Source: Sporosalibacterium faouarense
GTDB lineage: Bacteria; Bacillota; Clostridia; Tissierellales; VENL01
Direction: 5' to 3'
Assembly: GCF_016765695.1 (NCBI RefSeq)
Contig: NZ_JAETGO010000023.1
Span: 1-64,000, forward strand
Length of the DNA stretch: 64,000 bases
Part shown: positions 8,668 to 17,645 of the stretch, one piece after another
How the letters are laid out: every line of letters begins with the position of its first letter
How positions within the stretch are numbered: the stretch's first letter is position 1
Notes under the pieces: model-generated
Seen by the model: only the letters and a program-made list of their open reading frames with translations
The model's database searches: none
Told to the model about the DNA's origin: nothing
Made by a program: the position numbers and the translations under genes

Positions 8668-9291
8668 ATGAAGGGGTTATTCATTACTATAGAGGGGCCA
8701 GATGGTTCTGGAAAGAGCACAATAACAAAATTATTAACTAAATATTTACAGGAAAAAGGACATAATATATTAGTAACTAGAGAGCCTGGAGGAACCAGGA
8801 TAAGTGAAGAAATAAGAGATATGATTTTAGATAATAAAAATACTAGAATGTCACCGGTTACAGAAGCTTTACTTTATGCAGCATCTAGAGCTCAACATGT
8901 TTCACAGAAAATATTACCTGCTTTAGAAAAAGGAAAAATAATAATTTGTGAAAGATTTGTAGATTCTAGCCTAGTATATCAAGGAATCGGAAGAAATTTG
9001 GGTATAAATAAAATAAAGGAAATAAATGATTTTGCAACTCAGAATCTTGAGCCTGATATAACTTTATTCTTTGATATACCACCTGAGCTTGCAATTAACA
9101 GAAGAAGACATCGAAGAAGAAAGGATAGGTTAGAAAGAGAAAGCATAAAATTTCATAAGGAGGTTTATAAAGGATATTTAAAGCTTACTGAGATGTATCC
9201 AGATAGAATTAAAATAATTGATGCAAAGCAAGATTTGGATAATACTTTTAATCAAGTTAAGACACTAGTAGATGAACTGTTATTAAAATAG
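8668..9291 (+). CDS. tmk: Thymidylate kinase
   Basis: 207 residues. P-loop EGPDGSGKST at 8-17, dTMP-binding REPGGTRISEEIRD at about 38-51, ERFVDSSLVYQGIGR with the DR(Y/F)-like motif at about 92, and a basic lid RRRHRRRKDRLERE. It phosphorylates dTMP to dTDP in the cytoplasm, an essential step for DNA synthesis. Sits between the decarboxylase and the darA genes, as in B. subtilis. Length normal. Confidence 0.96.
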   Translation: MKGLFITIEGPDGSGKSTITKLLTKYLQEKGHNILVTREPGGTRISEEIRDMILDNKNTRMSPVTEALLYAASRAQHVSQKILPALEKGKIIICERFVDSSLVYQGIGRNLGINKIKEINDFATQNLEPDITLFFDIPPELAINRRRHRRRKDRLERESIKFHKEVYKGYLKLTEMYPDRIKIIDAKQDLDNTFNQVKTLVDELLLK

Positions 9292-9355
9292 TTAAAACCA
9301 ATAGTTTGATGAATATCTAGTTGCAATGTTCTAAAATTATGAAGGGGGTATAATA

Positions 9356-9682
9356 TTGAAACTTATTATTGCTATTGTACAAGATGAAGATGCGCCACAT
9401 CTTACGGAAGACTTAACAAAGAATAAATTTCAAGTAACTAGATTAGCTTCTACAGGAGGTTTCTTAAGGTCAGGGAATACAACTTTAATAATCGGTGTTA
9501 AGAAAGAAATGGTAAATGAAGTGTTTAAAATAATTGAAAACACTTGCAAGGTTAGAAAAATAACAACATCTTTAGCTTCATTAACATTAACAGGAGACAC
9601 ATATATTCCATATCCTATGGAAACCAAAATTGGAGGAGCAACAGTATTTACCTTAGATGTTGAAAGGTTTGAAAGAATTTAG
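9356..9682 (+). CDS. darA: Cyclic-di-AMP receptor, PII-like (DarA/PstA), copy 1
   Basis: 108 residues starting at TTG 9356, chosen because gaagggggt lies 6-7 bases before it. Motifs of the DUF970 family are present: MKLIIAIVQDEDAPHL, RLASTGGFLRSGNTTLIIGV and GGATVFTLDVERFERI. In B. subtilis and S. aureus this trimeric PII-like protein binds c-di-AMP; downstream targets are poorly known. The genomic position after tmk matches yaaQ (darA). The presence of a tandem copy is unusual. Confidence 0.92.
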   Translation: MKLIIAIVQDEDAPHLTEDLTKNKFQVTRLASTGGFLRSGNTTLIIGVKKEMVNEVFKIIENTCKVRKITTSLASLTLTGDTYIPYPMETKIGGATVFTLDVERFERI

Positions 9683-9693
9683 GGAGGGATTTT

Positions 9694-10023
9694 ATGAAGC
9701 TTGTTATCGCCATAGTACAAGATGAAGACACTGGGAGATTAGTAGATGAACTTATGAAAAATAAGTTTGGAGTAACAAAGCTTGCATCAACGGGAGGTTT
9801 CTTAAAGTCAGGAAATACAACAATTATAGTTGGTGTAGAAAAAGAAAAGATAGACGATGTAATAGAAATAATTAGAAGTACATGTAAATCAAGAAAACGA
9901 GTAACAACGTCACCAGCACCTACTACATGGTCTTCAGGGGTGTATACTCCTTATTCAGTTGAAGTACAAGTAGGAGGGGCGACTATATTTGTTGTAGATG
10001 TAGACAAATATGAAAAGCTCTAA
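9694..10023 (+). CDS. Cyclic-di-AMP receptor, PII-like (DarA/PstA), copy 2
   Basis: 109 residues, clearly a tandem paralogue of the preceding gene (11 bp gap, ribosome site agggaggga). Both keep the ligand-pocket segment KxASTGGFLxSGNTT and the end GGATIFVVDVDKYEKL. The variable loop differs (RKRVTTSPAPTTWSSGVY here, RKITTSLASLTLTGDTY in copy 1), which is the loop that moves on ligand binding in the family, so the two could differ in affinity or partner, or form mixed trimers; that is inference. Confidence 0.9.
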   Translation: MKLVIAIVQDEDTGRLVDELMKNKFGVTKLASTGGFLKSGNTTIIVGVEKEKIDDVIEIIRSTCKSRKRVTTSPAPTTWSSGVYTPYSVEVQVGGATIFVVDVDKYEKL

Positions 10024-10030
10024 GAATATT

Positions 10031-10092
10031 AAAGGCTGATTGTATCTCCCTTAACTAATCTAGTGGTTTTGATACAATCAGCCTTTAATTTG
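10031..10092 (+). terminator. Hairpin terminator after the darA pair
   Basis: Perfect 16-bp stem (10031-10046 with 10071-10086) around a 24-nt loop; only a short T-rich tail. Confidence 0.65.
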
Positions 10093-10210
10093 ATTATCAT
10101 AAAATATTTACGGTTAAATCGTTATATACATTTAAATAGCTTGAAGCCTAAGGCCCGCTATACTATAATAGTGATAGAAAACAGTTTTTTAGCATATTTG
10201 GAGGAATAAT

Positions 10211-11191
10211 ATGGATTATAGTCATGTAGTAGGACATGAGAATATAATAAAGAGATTACAGAATTCTATAAAGAAGGGAAATGTAAGTCACAGTTATTTA
10301 TTTGAAGGACCAAAGGCTATTGGTAAGAGTAAAGTGGCAGAGGTCTTTGCTAAGACTTTACTATGTAAAGAAAAAGGGGTTCAGCCTTGTAATCAGTGTT
10401 CTTCGTGCCTTAAATTTGACTCTGGCAATCATCCTGATGTATTTATAGGTAGTGCTGAAGGTGAAAGCTTCAAAAAAGGACAGGTTGAAGATCTTCAGAG
10501 GTCAATAAAAACGTTACCATATGAAGGGGATAAAAAGATATATATACTTGAGGATATAGATAAAATGACACAACAAGCTCAGAATAGTTTTTTAAAGACC
10601 TTAGAGGAGCCTCCATCATATGTTACAATTATAATGACAGTTATTAACAGTTATAGTCTTTTGCCAACTATTATTTCTAGATGTCAAGTGTTAAAGTTTA
10701 AACCTGTTGAAAGTATGAAAATAGAAAGTCTATTATTAAATAATCTGGGGAAAACTCAAGAAGAAGCTCAGATTATAACTTCATTTTCAAATGGTATAAT
10801 AGGAAGAGCAATAATACTTGCAGAATCTGAAGATTTTAAGGCTATTAGAGAAGAGGTTATTTCTGTTATTGATACTACGTTAAAAAGTAATAAGTATAAA
10901 ATATTTAGTATCAGTGAATTTTTTCAAAATCATAAGGAAATGATTGAGGATATTCTAGATATGATGATGGTTTGGTTTAGAGATATACTTTTTATTAAGG
11001 AATTAGATAATAACCAGTTGATAATAAATAAAGATAAAATAGAAACTCTATCACAACACTCTTTAAAAATAGGTAGAGAAAAGATTCATGAAATAATTCA
11101 AGCATTGAATAATGCTAAGGAAAACATAGTCTCCAATGTGAATTATGAGTTAGCTATTGAGGTTATGCTTTTGAGAATACAGGAGGTATAA
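10211..11191 (+). CDS. holB: DNA polymerase III delta-prime subunit
   Basis: 326 residues. AAA+ clamp-loader fold: HENIIKRLQNSIKKGNVSHS, a P-loop-like EGPKAIGKSKVA, a zinc module with cysteines at LLCKEK..CNQCSSC, then EDIDKMTQQAQNSFLKTLEE and an SRC motif (ISRCQVLKF). It is part of the clamp loader that puts the sliding clamp on DNA. In the same place as B. subtilis holB, two bases before ricT, so translation is probably coupled. The promoter candidate is the tataatag at about 10164. Confidence 0.94.
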   Translation: MDYSHVVGHENIIKRLQNSIKKGNVSHSYLFEGPKAIGKSKVAEVFAKTLLCKEKGVQPCNQCSSCLKFDSGNHPDVFIGSAEGESFKKGQVEDLQRSIKTLPYEGDKKIYILEDIDKMTQQAQNSFLKTLEEPPSYVTIIMTVINSYSLLPTIISRCQVLKFKPVESMKIESLLLNNLGKTQEEAQIITSFSNGIIGRAIILAESEDFKAIREEVISVIDTTLKSNKYKIFSISEFFQNHKEMIEDILDMMMVWFRDILFIKELDNNQLIINKDKIETLSQHSLKIGREKIHEIIQALNNAKENIVSNVNYELAIEVMLLRIQEV

Positions 11192-11192
11192 G

Positions 11193-12008
11193 ATGGTTAA
11201 GGTCGTAGGAATTAGATTTAAGAAAGCTGGAAAAATATATTATTTTGATCCAGATGATATAGAAATAAATTTAGATGAGAAAGTTATTGTTGAAACTGCT
11301 AGAGGTATAGAATTTGGATTGGTTGTAGTTGGACCTAAGGAAATTAGAGAAGAAGAAGTGGTTGCACCTCTTAAAAAGGTTATTAGAATAGCTACAGATG
11401 AAGATACCAGCCAGCATGAAGAAAATAAAAACAAAGAAAAAGAAGCCTTTGATATATGTCTTGAAAAGATAGATGAACATGGATTAGATATGAAGCTTAT
11501 AGACGTGGAATATACATTTGATAATAACAAAGTTATATTTTATTTTACTGCAGATGGTAGGGTAGACTTTAGAGAATTAGTTAAAGATTTAGCTTCAATC
11601 TTCAGAACTAGAATAGAATTACGTCAAATAGGAGTTAGAGATGAAGCAAAAATGATTGGAGGATTAGGCCCTTGTGGTAAAGCTATGTGTTGTTCCACAT
11701 TTTTAGGTGAATTTGAGCCTGTATCGATAAAAATGGCAAAGGAACAGAACCTATCATTAAATCCTACAAAGATATCTGGAATCTGTGGTAGACTAATGTG
11801 TTGCTTAAAATATGAGCATGAAACCTATGAAAAAATAATTGAAAAAATGCCAGAAGTTGGTGAAATTGTAATTACACCAAAGGGTAAAGGTATTATAGTC
11901 GATACTAATATATTACTAGAAAAGGTTAAAGTAAAGATAAAGGTTGATCAAGATACAGAGGATATATTACCTTTTTCATTAGAGGAATTAAAACGACAAA
12001 AAAGATAG
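11193..12008 (+). CDS. ricT: RicT/YaaT, PSP1-domain Fe-S protein
   Basis: 271 residues with the PSP1 domain: GIRFKKAGKIYYFDP at the start, TARGIEFGLVVVGP, and the C-terminal cysteines of GGLGPCGKAMCCS and GICGRLMCCLKYEHE. In B. subtilis RicT joins RicA and RicF in a complex carrying 4Fe-4S clusters that activates RNase Y and affects sporulation and biofilm formation. Encoded directly after holB as in B. subtilis. Length normal. Confidence 0.94.
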   Translation: MVKVVGIRFKKAGKIYYFDPDDIEINLDEKVIVETARGIEFGLVVVGPKEIREEEVVAPLKKVIRIATDEDTSQHEENKNKEKEAFDICLEKIDEHGLDMKLIDVEYTFDNNKVIFYFTADGRVDFRELVKDLASIFRTRIELRQIGVRDEAKMIGGLGPCGKAMCCSTFLGEFEPVSIKMAKEQNLSLNPTKISGICGRLMCCLKYEHETYEKIIEKMPEVGEIVITPKGKGIIVDTNILLEKVKVKIKVDQDTEDILPFSLEELKRQKR

Positions 12009-12118
12009 AAAAGAATAATGATATTACTATTGGGTAACTTACTTATGTATAGAAAGAAAAAAAAGTAACATAAAATATATAAAAAAAAATTAATAATACT
12101 TTTATTACACAGTAATAA

Positions 12119-12346
<228 letters not shown>

Positions 12347-12370
12347 TACTTATATGTTATAGGAATTGTA

Positions 12371-12398
12371 GAAAGACTCCAATTAGGGGTCTTTTTTC
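12371..12398 (+). terminator. Rho-independent terminator after ferredoxin
   Basis: Arms gaaagactcc and ggggtctttt around a 5-nt loop, T run included. Confidence 0.85.
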
Positions 12399-12490
12399 AT
12401 ATATAAAAAATAATTAAGTATAAGGACTATAAAACATTCAATAAATGATATAATAATACATAATGGTCTTAATAATTTAGGAGAGATATA

Positions 12491-13255
12491 ATGACAGAGA
12501 TTAATCTAAGAGATAATGAAAGAATAGATGATTTGCAAATCAAAGATTTAAGAATAATTCAAAATACTGAAGGCTTTTGTTTTGGTATGGATGCAGTTTT
12601 ACTTTCAAGCTTTGCAGAAATTAAGAATAATTCAGTTGTTGTTGATTTAGGTACAGGCACTGGAATAATACCTCTTCTAGTATGGGCAAGAAATACTATA
12701 AAGAAAATATATGGTATTGAAATACAAGAAGAAGTAGCAGAAATGGCAACAAGAACAATTAAATTGAATAAATTAGAAGGGGATATTGAAGTTCTAAATA
12801 TAGATTTAAATGATTCTCTAGATAAGCTAGGTGTGAATAAATTTGATGTAGTTACTAGTAATCCACCTTATATGAATCTAGGAGGAGGAAAGATAAACCC
12901 TCAAGATAAGAAAGCCATATCTAGGCATGAAATAAAGTGTGACTTAGAGGATATTATAAGGGTATCTAGCAGACTTTTAAAACATAATGGGAGATTCTTT
13001 TTAGTTCATAGACCCCATAGAATTGTAGATATACTATGTTTAATGAGGGAATATAAAATTGAACCAAAAAGAATTAGATTCATTCACCCTAAGATAGGAG
13101 CAAAGCCTAATCTTGTATTGATAAAAGGAATAAAAGCTGCAAAACCAGAACTAAAATTTGATAAACCTCTTTATGTTTATAATGATGATGGAACCTATAC
13201 AGAAGAAATTTATGATATATATGGAATGAATGGAAGTGATAAAATTGAAAAATGA
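12491..13255 (+). CDS. tRNA1(Val) (adenine-37-N6)-methyltransferase-like protein
   Basis: 254 residues. SAM-binding VVDLGTGTGIIPLLVWARN at about 47-65 and the N6-adenine catalytic motif SNPPYM at about 125, as in TrmN6/YabB. N-terminal FCFGMDAVLLSSFA is the family hallmark. It is expected to methylate a tRNA adenine near the anticodon. The end overlaps or abuts rsmI, the same pair as yabB-yabC in B. subtilis. Confidence 0.9.
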   Translation: MTEINLRDNERIDDLQIKDLRIIQNTEGFCFGMDAVLLSSFAEIKNNSVVVDLGTGTGIIPLLVWARNTIKKIYGIEIQEEVAEMATRTIKLNKLEGDIEVLNIDLNDSLDKLGVNKFDVVTSNPPYMNLGGGKINPQDKKAISRHEIKCDLEDIIRVSSRLLKHNGRFFLVHRPHRIVDILCLMREYKIEPKRIRFIHPKIGAKPNLVLIKGIKAAKPELKFDKPLYVYNDDGTYTEEIYDIYGMNGSDKIEK

Positions 13256-14099
13256 TATGGAAGGAAAGTTGTTCATATGTCCAACACCCATTGGAAATTT
13301 AGATGATATTACCATAAGAACGCTAAATACTTTAAAAGAGGCTGATTTAATTGCTGCCGAAGATACAAGACATACCATAAAATTACTTAACCATTTTGAC
13401 ATAAAGAAACCATTGACAAGCTATCATGAGCATAACATAAAGGAGAAGGGCCCAGTTATAATAGATAAGATATTAAAAGGAAAGAATGTAGCTTTAGTTT
13501 CTGATGCTGGAATGCCAGCAATTTCAGACCCAGGAGAAGATTTAGTTAAATTAGCTGTTGAAAGCAATATTGATATTATAGCTTTGCCAGGAGCAACAGC
13601 ATCCATTCTTGCTTTGGTTTTATCAGGATTATCTACAGATAAGTTTGTTTTTGAAGGGTTTTTACCAGCAAAAAGCAAAGATAGAAAAGAAAGTCTAGAA
13701 AAACTAAAGACCGAAGAAAGAACTTTAATATTTTATGAATCTCCCCATAGATTATTAGCACTACTAAAAGATATGTTTATAGCACTGGGAGATAGAAATA
13801 TTGCAGTAGCTAGAGAGTTGACAAAAAAATATGAAGAAGTATATAGAGGGAGTATACAAAGTGCAATAGAGAAATTTGACTCAGAAGGTCCTAGGGGAGA
13901 ATTTGTTATTGTGGTACAAGGAATGTCCTCAGAAATAATTAAGGAAATTGAAGAATCAATGTGGTCAGATATGACAATAAAAGAGCATATAATCCTTTAT
14001 GTTAATCAGGGATTTAGGAAAAAAGAGGCTATAAAGAGGGTTGCAAAAGAAAGAAATATACCTAAGAACGAAGTCTATAAAGAAAGTATAGGAATATAA
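13245..14099 (+). CDS. rsmI: 16S rRNA (cytidine-1402-2'-O)-methyltransferase
   Basis: About 284 residues. Family motifs: GKLFICPTPIGNLDDITIRTL, AAEDTRHTIKLLNHF, SDAGMPAISDPG and EGFLPAKSKDRKE, which build the tetrapyrrole methylase-type SAM pocket. It 2'-O-methylates C1402 in the 16S decoding centre. Start uncertain: TTG 13245 has ggaagtg 8 bases upstream; ATG 13257 gives the most family-like start but a poor ribosome site; ATG 13230 is also in frame. All starts overlap or touch the upstream stop. Confidence 0.93.
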   Translation: MKNDMEGKLFICPTPIGNLDDITIRTLNTLKEADLIAAEDTRHTIKLLNHFDIKKPLTSYHEHNIKEKGPVIIDKILKGKNVALVSDAGMPAISDPGEDLVKLAVESNIDIIALPGATASILALVLSGLSTDKFVFEGFLPAKSKDRKESLEKLKTEERTLIFYESPHRLLALLKDMFIALGDRNIAVARELTKKYEEVYRGSIQSAIEKFDSEGPRGEFVIVVQGMSSEIIKEIEESMWSDMTIKEHIILYVNQGFRKKEAIKRVAKERNIPKNEVYKESIGI

Positions 14100-14129
14100 A
14101 TATTTTAGTGAGTTGGGAGATGATCTAAA

Positions 14130-14348
14130 ATGAAAATAACAGCAGACATGAAAATGTTTGATATATTACATGAGCATGAAAAAGCAATAGATGTTTTTGA
14201 GGCATTTGGATTGAAATGCATATTCTGCCATGGAAATCATACTGATACTTTAGAGAAGGCATGTATTTTAAATAATATAAAGGTAGAGAAAATATTAGAA
14301 GAGCTTAATAAATTGGAGAGAGTAGATCCAATAGTTGATATGGTATAA
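14130..14348 (+). CDS. DUF1858 domain protein
   Basis: 72 residues. Starts with the DUF1858 helix KITADMKMFDILHEHEKAIDVFEAFGLKC and a CxxC (CIFC) at about residues 30-33. Such proteins are linked in name to a hybrid-cluster-protein-associated redox disulfide domain. It is co-directional with rsmI, 30 bp after it. A second DUF1858 protein (complement of 31338-31535) has its CxxC as CVGC. Confidence 0.85.
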   Translation: MKITADMKMFDILHEHEKAIDVFEAFGLKCIFCHGNHTDTLEKACILNNIKVEKILEELNKLERVDPIVDMV

Positions 14349-14366
14349 AAAAATAAAGGATACAGA

Positions 14367-14392
14367 AAAGACGACTTAATAGTCGTCTTTAT
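14367..14392. terminator. Convergent terminator
   Basis: Perfect 10-bp stem AAAGACGACT/AGTCGTCTTT with a TAAT loop, T or A runs on both sides. It can serve both the DUF1858 gene (+) and abrB (-). Confidence 0.85.
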
Positions 14393-14395
14393 GTA

Positions 14396-14644
14396 TTAGT
14401 TATCAATATTTGCCATTTCTTCTTTACATTCAGAACAAATGATTTTACCTTTAAATCTTGTGTTATCTTTAGCTTGTCCACAGAAGATACATGCAGGTGA
14501 ATATTTCTTTAATATTATTTGCTCTCCATCTACATATATTTCAAGAGAATCCTTTTCAGCTATATCGAAAGTTTTTCTTAGCTCTTTTGGAATTACAATT
14601 CTACCTAACTCATCTACTTTTCTTACAATACCAGTTGACTTCAC
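14396..14644 (-). CDS. abrB: AbrB-family transition-state regulator
   Basis: 82 residues. N-terminal SpoVT-AbrB swapped-hairpin DNA-binding domain: KSTGIVRKVDELGRIVIPKE. The C-terminal part has CxxC...CxxC (CIFCGQ, CSEC), which in clostridial AbrB proteins probably binds zinc. In B. subtilis AbrB represses stationary-phase genes, biofilm genes among them. It sits next to metG as in B. subtilis, on the opposite strand to its neighbours. Ribosome site taggaggta. Confidence 0.93.
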   Translation of the reverse strand: MKSTGIVRKVDELGRIVIPKELRKTFDIAEKDSLEIYVDGEQIILKKYSPACIFCGQAKDNTRFKGKIICSECKEEMANIDN

Positions 14645-15155
14645 GAAACCTACCTCCTATCATAATATACTATCTACTTATTAACAAGTGCATCAAAATT
14701 CTTGTTAATCGACTTTTTTTTACAAAAAAATCGTACCATAAATTCCAATAAAAGTCAACATCACTTTATTAAATTTTGTTAACAGCAATGTATAAATTAT
14801 AATTTTATGGGGACATACATCAGTTATAAAGCCAAAGTTTAATCATATAGTAAAATATGGAAATTAAGAATAATTTATTTTTTTACTGTTTTTCAATTAT
14901 GAGGGATTTATTTCAAGAAATTACATATTATAAGGGTAATTTTCTCTAAAATAAATATTATATTTCGAAGTAGTACTTTAATGAAGGAATTACATATAAT
15001 CTTAAATAAAATTTTAATATGCAATTTCTTCTAATGAATATATTTTGTGATATATTAAAATAAATAGAAGATAAGGTAAATGGGGAGTATATATAAGGAA
15101 ACTTCTGTAGTAGCATGGGGAATTAAGGGTATAAAGTTTCTAAGGAGATGGTTTA
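14645..15155. promoter_or_regulatory. Intergenic region with inverted repeats; abrB promoter side
   Basis: No open frame. AT-rich, holds the abrB promoter region (minus strand) and two inverted repeats (14916-14945 and 14983-15031) similar to others in the window. Just before the next gene, ggaaactt at about 15098 can pair with aagtttct at about 15135, which ends next to its ribosome site and could limit translation; this is inference. Confidence 0.4.
14983..15031. repeat. Small intergenic inverted repeat
   Basis: Arms 14983-14997 and 15017-15031 (gaaggaattacatat against atatgcaatttcttc) pair over 15 positions with two G-U. Similar arms recur at 43720-43765 and 44277-44351. Confidence 0.5.
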
Positions 15156-16577
15156 ATGGAATATGTGTTATCTGTTTTGAATGAGGTTAATAAAAGTGAT
15201 GATATTAGCATATATGTAGTTGGTCAATATATCATTGATAGATTATTAGGAATATCATCAAATGAAATAGAGATTGTTATTGAAAATGGATTTATAGATG
15301 CTATAGATAGAGTTTTTCAGAGATTAGACTTTGATAACTATACTAAAGAAGTGAGAAAAGAAGTAGTTTTCTTGAGAAATAAAGAAAAAAACATAGAAAT
15401 AAGGTTGATTGATTTAAAAAATCATGTTTTAAGAGATCATCTGCAAAATAGAGTTATAACTATTGATAGTATGGCCTTACCTATAAACTTGTATAATGAA
15501 GTTCAACATGAGAATATAATAGATCCCTATGGAGGATTAAAGGATTTACAAGGGAAAAAGGTAAGAAATAATTTAGAGAGAGAAGATGCTCTAGAGATTT
15601 CCAATATATTAAAAGCTGTTCGTCTTATGTCGCAATATAACTTTGATATGGATGGAAAATTTAAAGACTTTATTGTAGAAAATCATGGGAAAATAGAGAC
15701 TAGTTATAGCAAAAACATTACAGATGAGCTATTTAAAATACTGAAGATGGAAAAAACATATTATTATTTTAAGTTTCTTGACCAGAATCTTAATATTTTT
15801 CAAAAGATATTCCCGGAAATTAGTCCAATGAAAGAGGTTGGAGAGTGTAAATATCATGTTGTCGACGTATTCAAACATTCTCTATATACTATGGAGATTC
15901 TTGAACTTATTATTTATTCAGATTCATATTTTGAAGAGCATATAAGAAAAGTATACAAAGAGCATAGCAAAGAAGAAATAGCATTAGGTCATAGTAGACT
16001 AGAATTCATTAAGCTAGGAGCATTTTTTCATGATGTTGGCAAGCCTTCTGCTATGAAAATTGATGAAACGGGAAGAACTAGATTTAGAGGGCATGAAATA
16101 ACAGGTGCAGAGATTATAAAAGATATGGCTGAGAATCTAGGACTTAGTATAAAAGAAAGGGACTTGCTTTATAGATTAGTAGCTAAGCATATGATACCTT
16201 TGGTATTGTACAAGAAGAATGATGTCAGTGGGAAGACTCTTTATAAAATGTTTAAGGAATTAGGCGATGATACATTAGATGTGCTTCTTATTGCTCTGGC
16301 AGATATAATAGCTACAAGAAAGTTATTAGATCCTACAGAGGAAATGGGGAAATTTAAGATTCATGTTGAATATATTGCAAATAACTATTTAACAAGGTTC
16401 AAGGAAGTAGAAGATATTTCCCATATAATTACAGGCAAAAATGTAATTAAGAATTTTGACCTAGGAGAAGATGTTTTGATTAATGAATTAATAGAAGAAG
16501 TTCGAAAGGCAATATACAATGGGAAAATAGGGACAAGTAAGGAAGCAGCTTTGAAATTTATTGAGGGTGTGTTGTAA
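15156..16577 (+). CDS. HD-domain protein with degenerate nucleotidyltransferase head
   Basis: 473 residues. Architecture of a tRNA nucleotidyltransferase/poly(A) polymerase: head at about 1-130, RNA-binding helical region at about 130-230, HD domain at about 285-400 (GAFFHDVGKPSAM, RGHEITGAEI, AKHM). The head is degenerate: the usual GG is GQ (YVVGQYIIDRLLG) and the metal-binding D-x-D is E-I-E. Thus CCA addition is unlikely unless Glu substitutes; the HD part keeps phosphohydrolase residues. Good ribosome site (aaggaga). Not part of the B. subtilis core at this position. Confidence 0.75.
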   Translation: MEYVLSVLNEVNKSDDISIYVVGQYIIDRLLGISSNEIEIVIENGFIDAIDRVFQRLDFDNYTKEVRKEVVFLRNKEKNIEIRLIDLKNHVLRDHLQNRVITIDSMALPINLYNEVQHENIIDPYGGLKDLQGKKVRNNLEREDALEISNILKAVRLMSQYNFDMDGKFKDFIVENHGKIETSYSKNITDELFKILKMEKTYYYFKFLDQNLNIFQKIFPEISPMKEVGECKYHVVDVFKHSLYTMEILELIIYSDSYFEEHIRKVYKEHSKEEIALGHSRLEFIKLGAFFHDVGKPSAMKIDETGRTRFRGHEITGAEIIKDMAENLGLSIKERDLLYRLVAKHMIPLVLYKKNDVSGKTLYKMFKELGDDTLDVLLIALADIIATRKLLDPTEEMGKFKIHVEYIANNYLTRFKEVEDISHIITGKNVIKNFDLGEDVLINELIEEVRKAIYNGKIGTSKEAALKFIEGVL

Positions 16578-16659
16578 GAAAATAATAAATTTAATAATTG
16601 TGTGGAGAAATTTCCACACAGACTAATTTCTAATAACTAATTTTTTATTACATGTTGGA

Positions 16660-16890
16660 AATATATTGCTATAGCAATAGAAAGAAGCCCATTGTTAGAT
16701 CTAAATGACATATCGCCATATACTCCTTATAAATGGGAAGACTGGATTAAGTTAATATCCCATATATATAAAGGTTATATGTTCTAGCTTGTCAAGTTGA
16801 TTCTAATACTACACCTGAAGAATTTTGAAGTGTGGCTTATGAAACAGGTTTGGCAACAGAATTAGAAAAGGATAAAAGGATAAAATCTAT
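16660..16890 (+). pseudogene. Relic of an unidentified coding sequence
   Basis: Two adjacent stretches read as plausible protein in different frames: one ends in SPYTPYKWEDWIKLISHIYKGYMF then stops near 16786, the other gives CQVDSNTTPEEF, a TGA at 16826-16828, then SVAYETGLATELEKDKR. No start codon or ribosome site. This pattern fits a decayed gene with a frameshift and a nonsense change (TGG to TGA). Family not recognised. A strong terminator follows, which would suit a former gene. Confidence 0.3.
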
Positions 16891-16908
16891 AAACAGTATA
16901 AAATATTT

Positions 16909-16955
16909 AACAAGCCTATTTAGTTATCTTAACTAAATAGGCTTGTTTATTTTAC
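16909..16955 (+). terminator. Strong hairpin terminator
   Basis: Perfect 17-bp stem (16909-16925 with 16931-16947, starting aacaagccta), 5-nt loop, T-rich tail. Confidence 0.85.
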
Positions 16956-17065
16956 TGAATACAACTATGATTGTAATTTAGTATATCCTTACTGCATATA
17001 ATTTCATAAATATAATAATTTCACCAGCTATCGATTTTTTCATATTGAATTGAAAGGAAGATTCT

Positions 17066-17641
17066 ATGATTAACTATATATGGTTTTTTCTCATTTTTAT
17101 AGGTATCTTAGTTGCCATATTTACAGGAAATATCGAAGCTATAAACAGCACTGTCATTGAAGATACCCAATCAGCTGTTATGTTTGCTATAGGACTTATT
17201 GGAATTATGGCTGTATGGTTAGGCATGATGAAAATAGCCGAAAAATCAGGGTTAATTAATTCATTTAGCAAAGCGCTTAGACCTATAACTAACTTTTTAT
17301 TCCCAGATATACCTAAGAATCATCCAGCTCTTAGTGCTATAGTTATGAACATGGTAACAAATATGTTTGGAGCTGGTAATTCAGCTACAGCTCTTGGAAT
17401 TAAGGCAATGGAGGAGATGAATAAGCTTAATAATGATAAAAAAAGAGCAACTAATGCTATGTGTATGTTCTTGATAATAAATATGTCTTCTGTTCAATTA
17501 GTTCCTCTAACTGTATTAAAAATTAGAGCTGATGCTGGATCGTTAAATCCTACAGAAATTATTGGAACGTCATTAGTGGCAACAACAGTTTCAACAGTTG
17601 TTGGTATCATCAGTGCTAAGATACTCCAAAATAGAAGGTGA
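17066..17641 (+). CDS. spmA: Spore maturation protein A
   Basis: 191 residues, about five membrane segments, with the nucleoside-recognition (Gate) domain: AVMFAIGLIGIMAVWLGMMK, and the conserved NMVTNMFGAGNSATALGIKA. SpmA and SpmB act together in spore core dehydration in B. subtilis and C. perfringens. Ribosome site gaaaggaag. The stop lies 4 bases before the spmB start, so the two are coupled. Confidence 0.93.
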   Translation: MINYIWFFLIFIGILVAIFTGNIEAINSTVIEDTQSAVMFAIGLIGIMAVWLGMMKIAEKSGLINSFSKALRPITNFLFPDIPKNHPALSAIVMNMVTNMFGAGNSATALGIKAMEEMNKLNNDKKRATNAMCMFLIINMSSVQLVPLTVLKIRADAGSLNPTEIIGTSLVATTVSTVVGIISAKILQNRR

Positions 17642-17645
17642 TTTT

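Noticed and set aside
16826-16828. In-frame TGA as another selenocysteine codon
   Set aside because: The surrounding frame has no start, no Cys-type motif and a second stop and frameshift nearby, so it is better read as a decayed gene.
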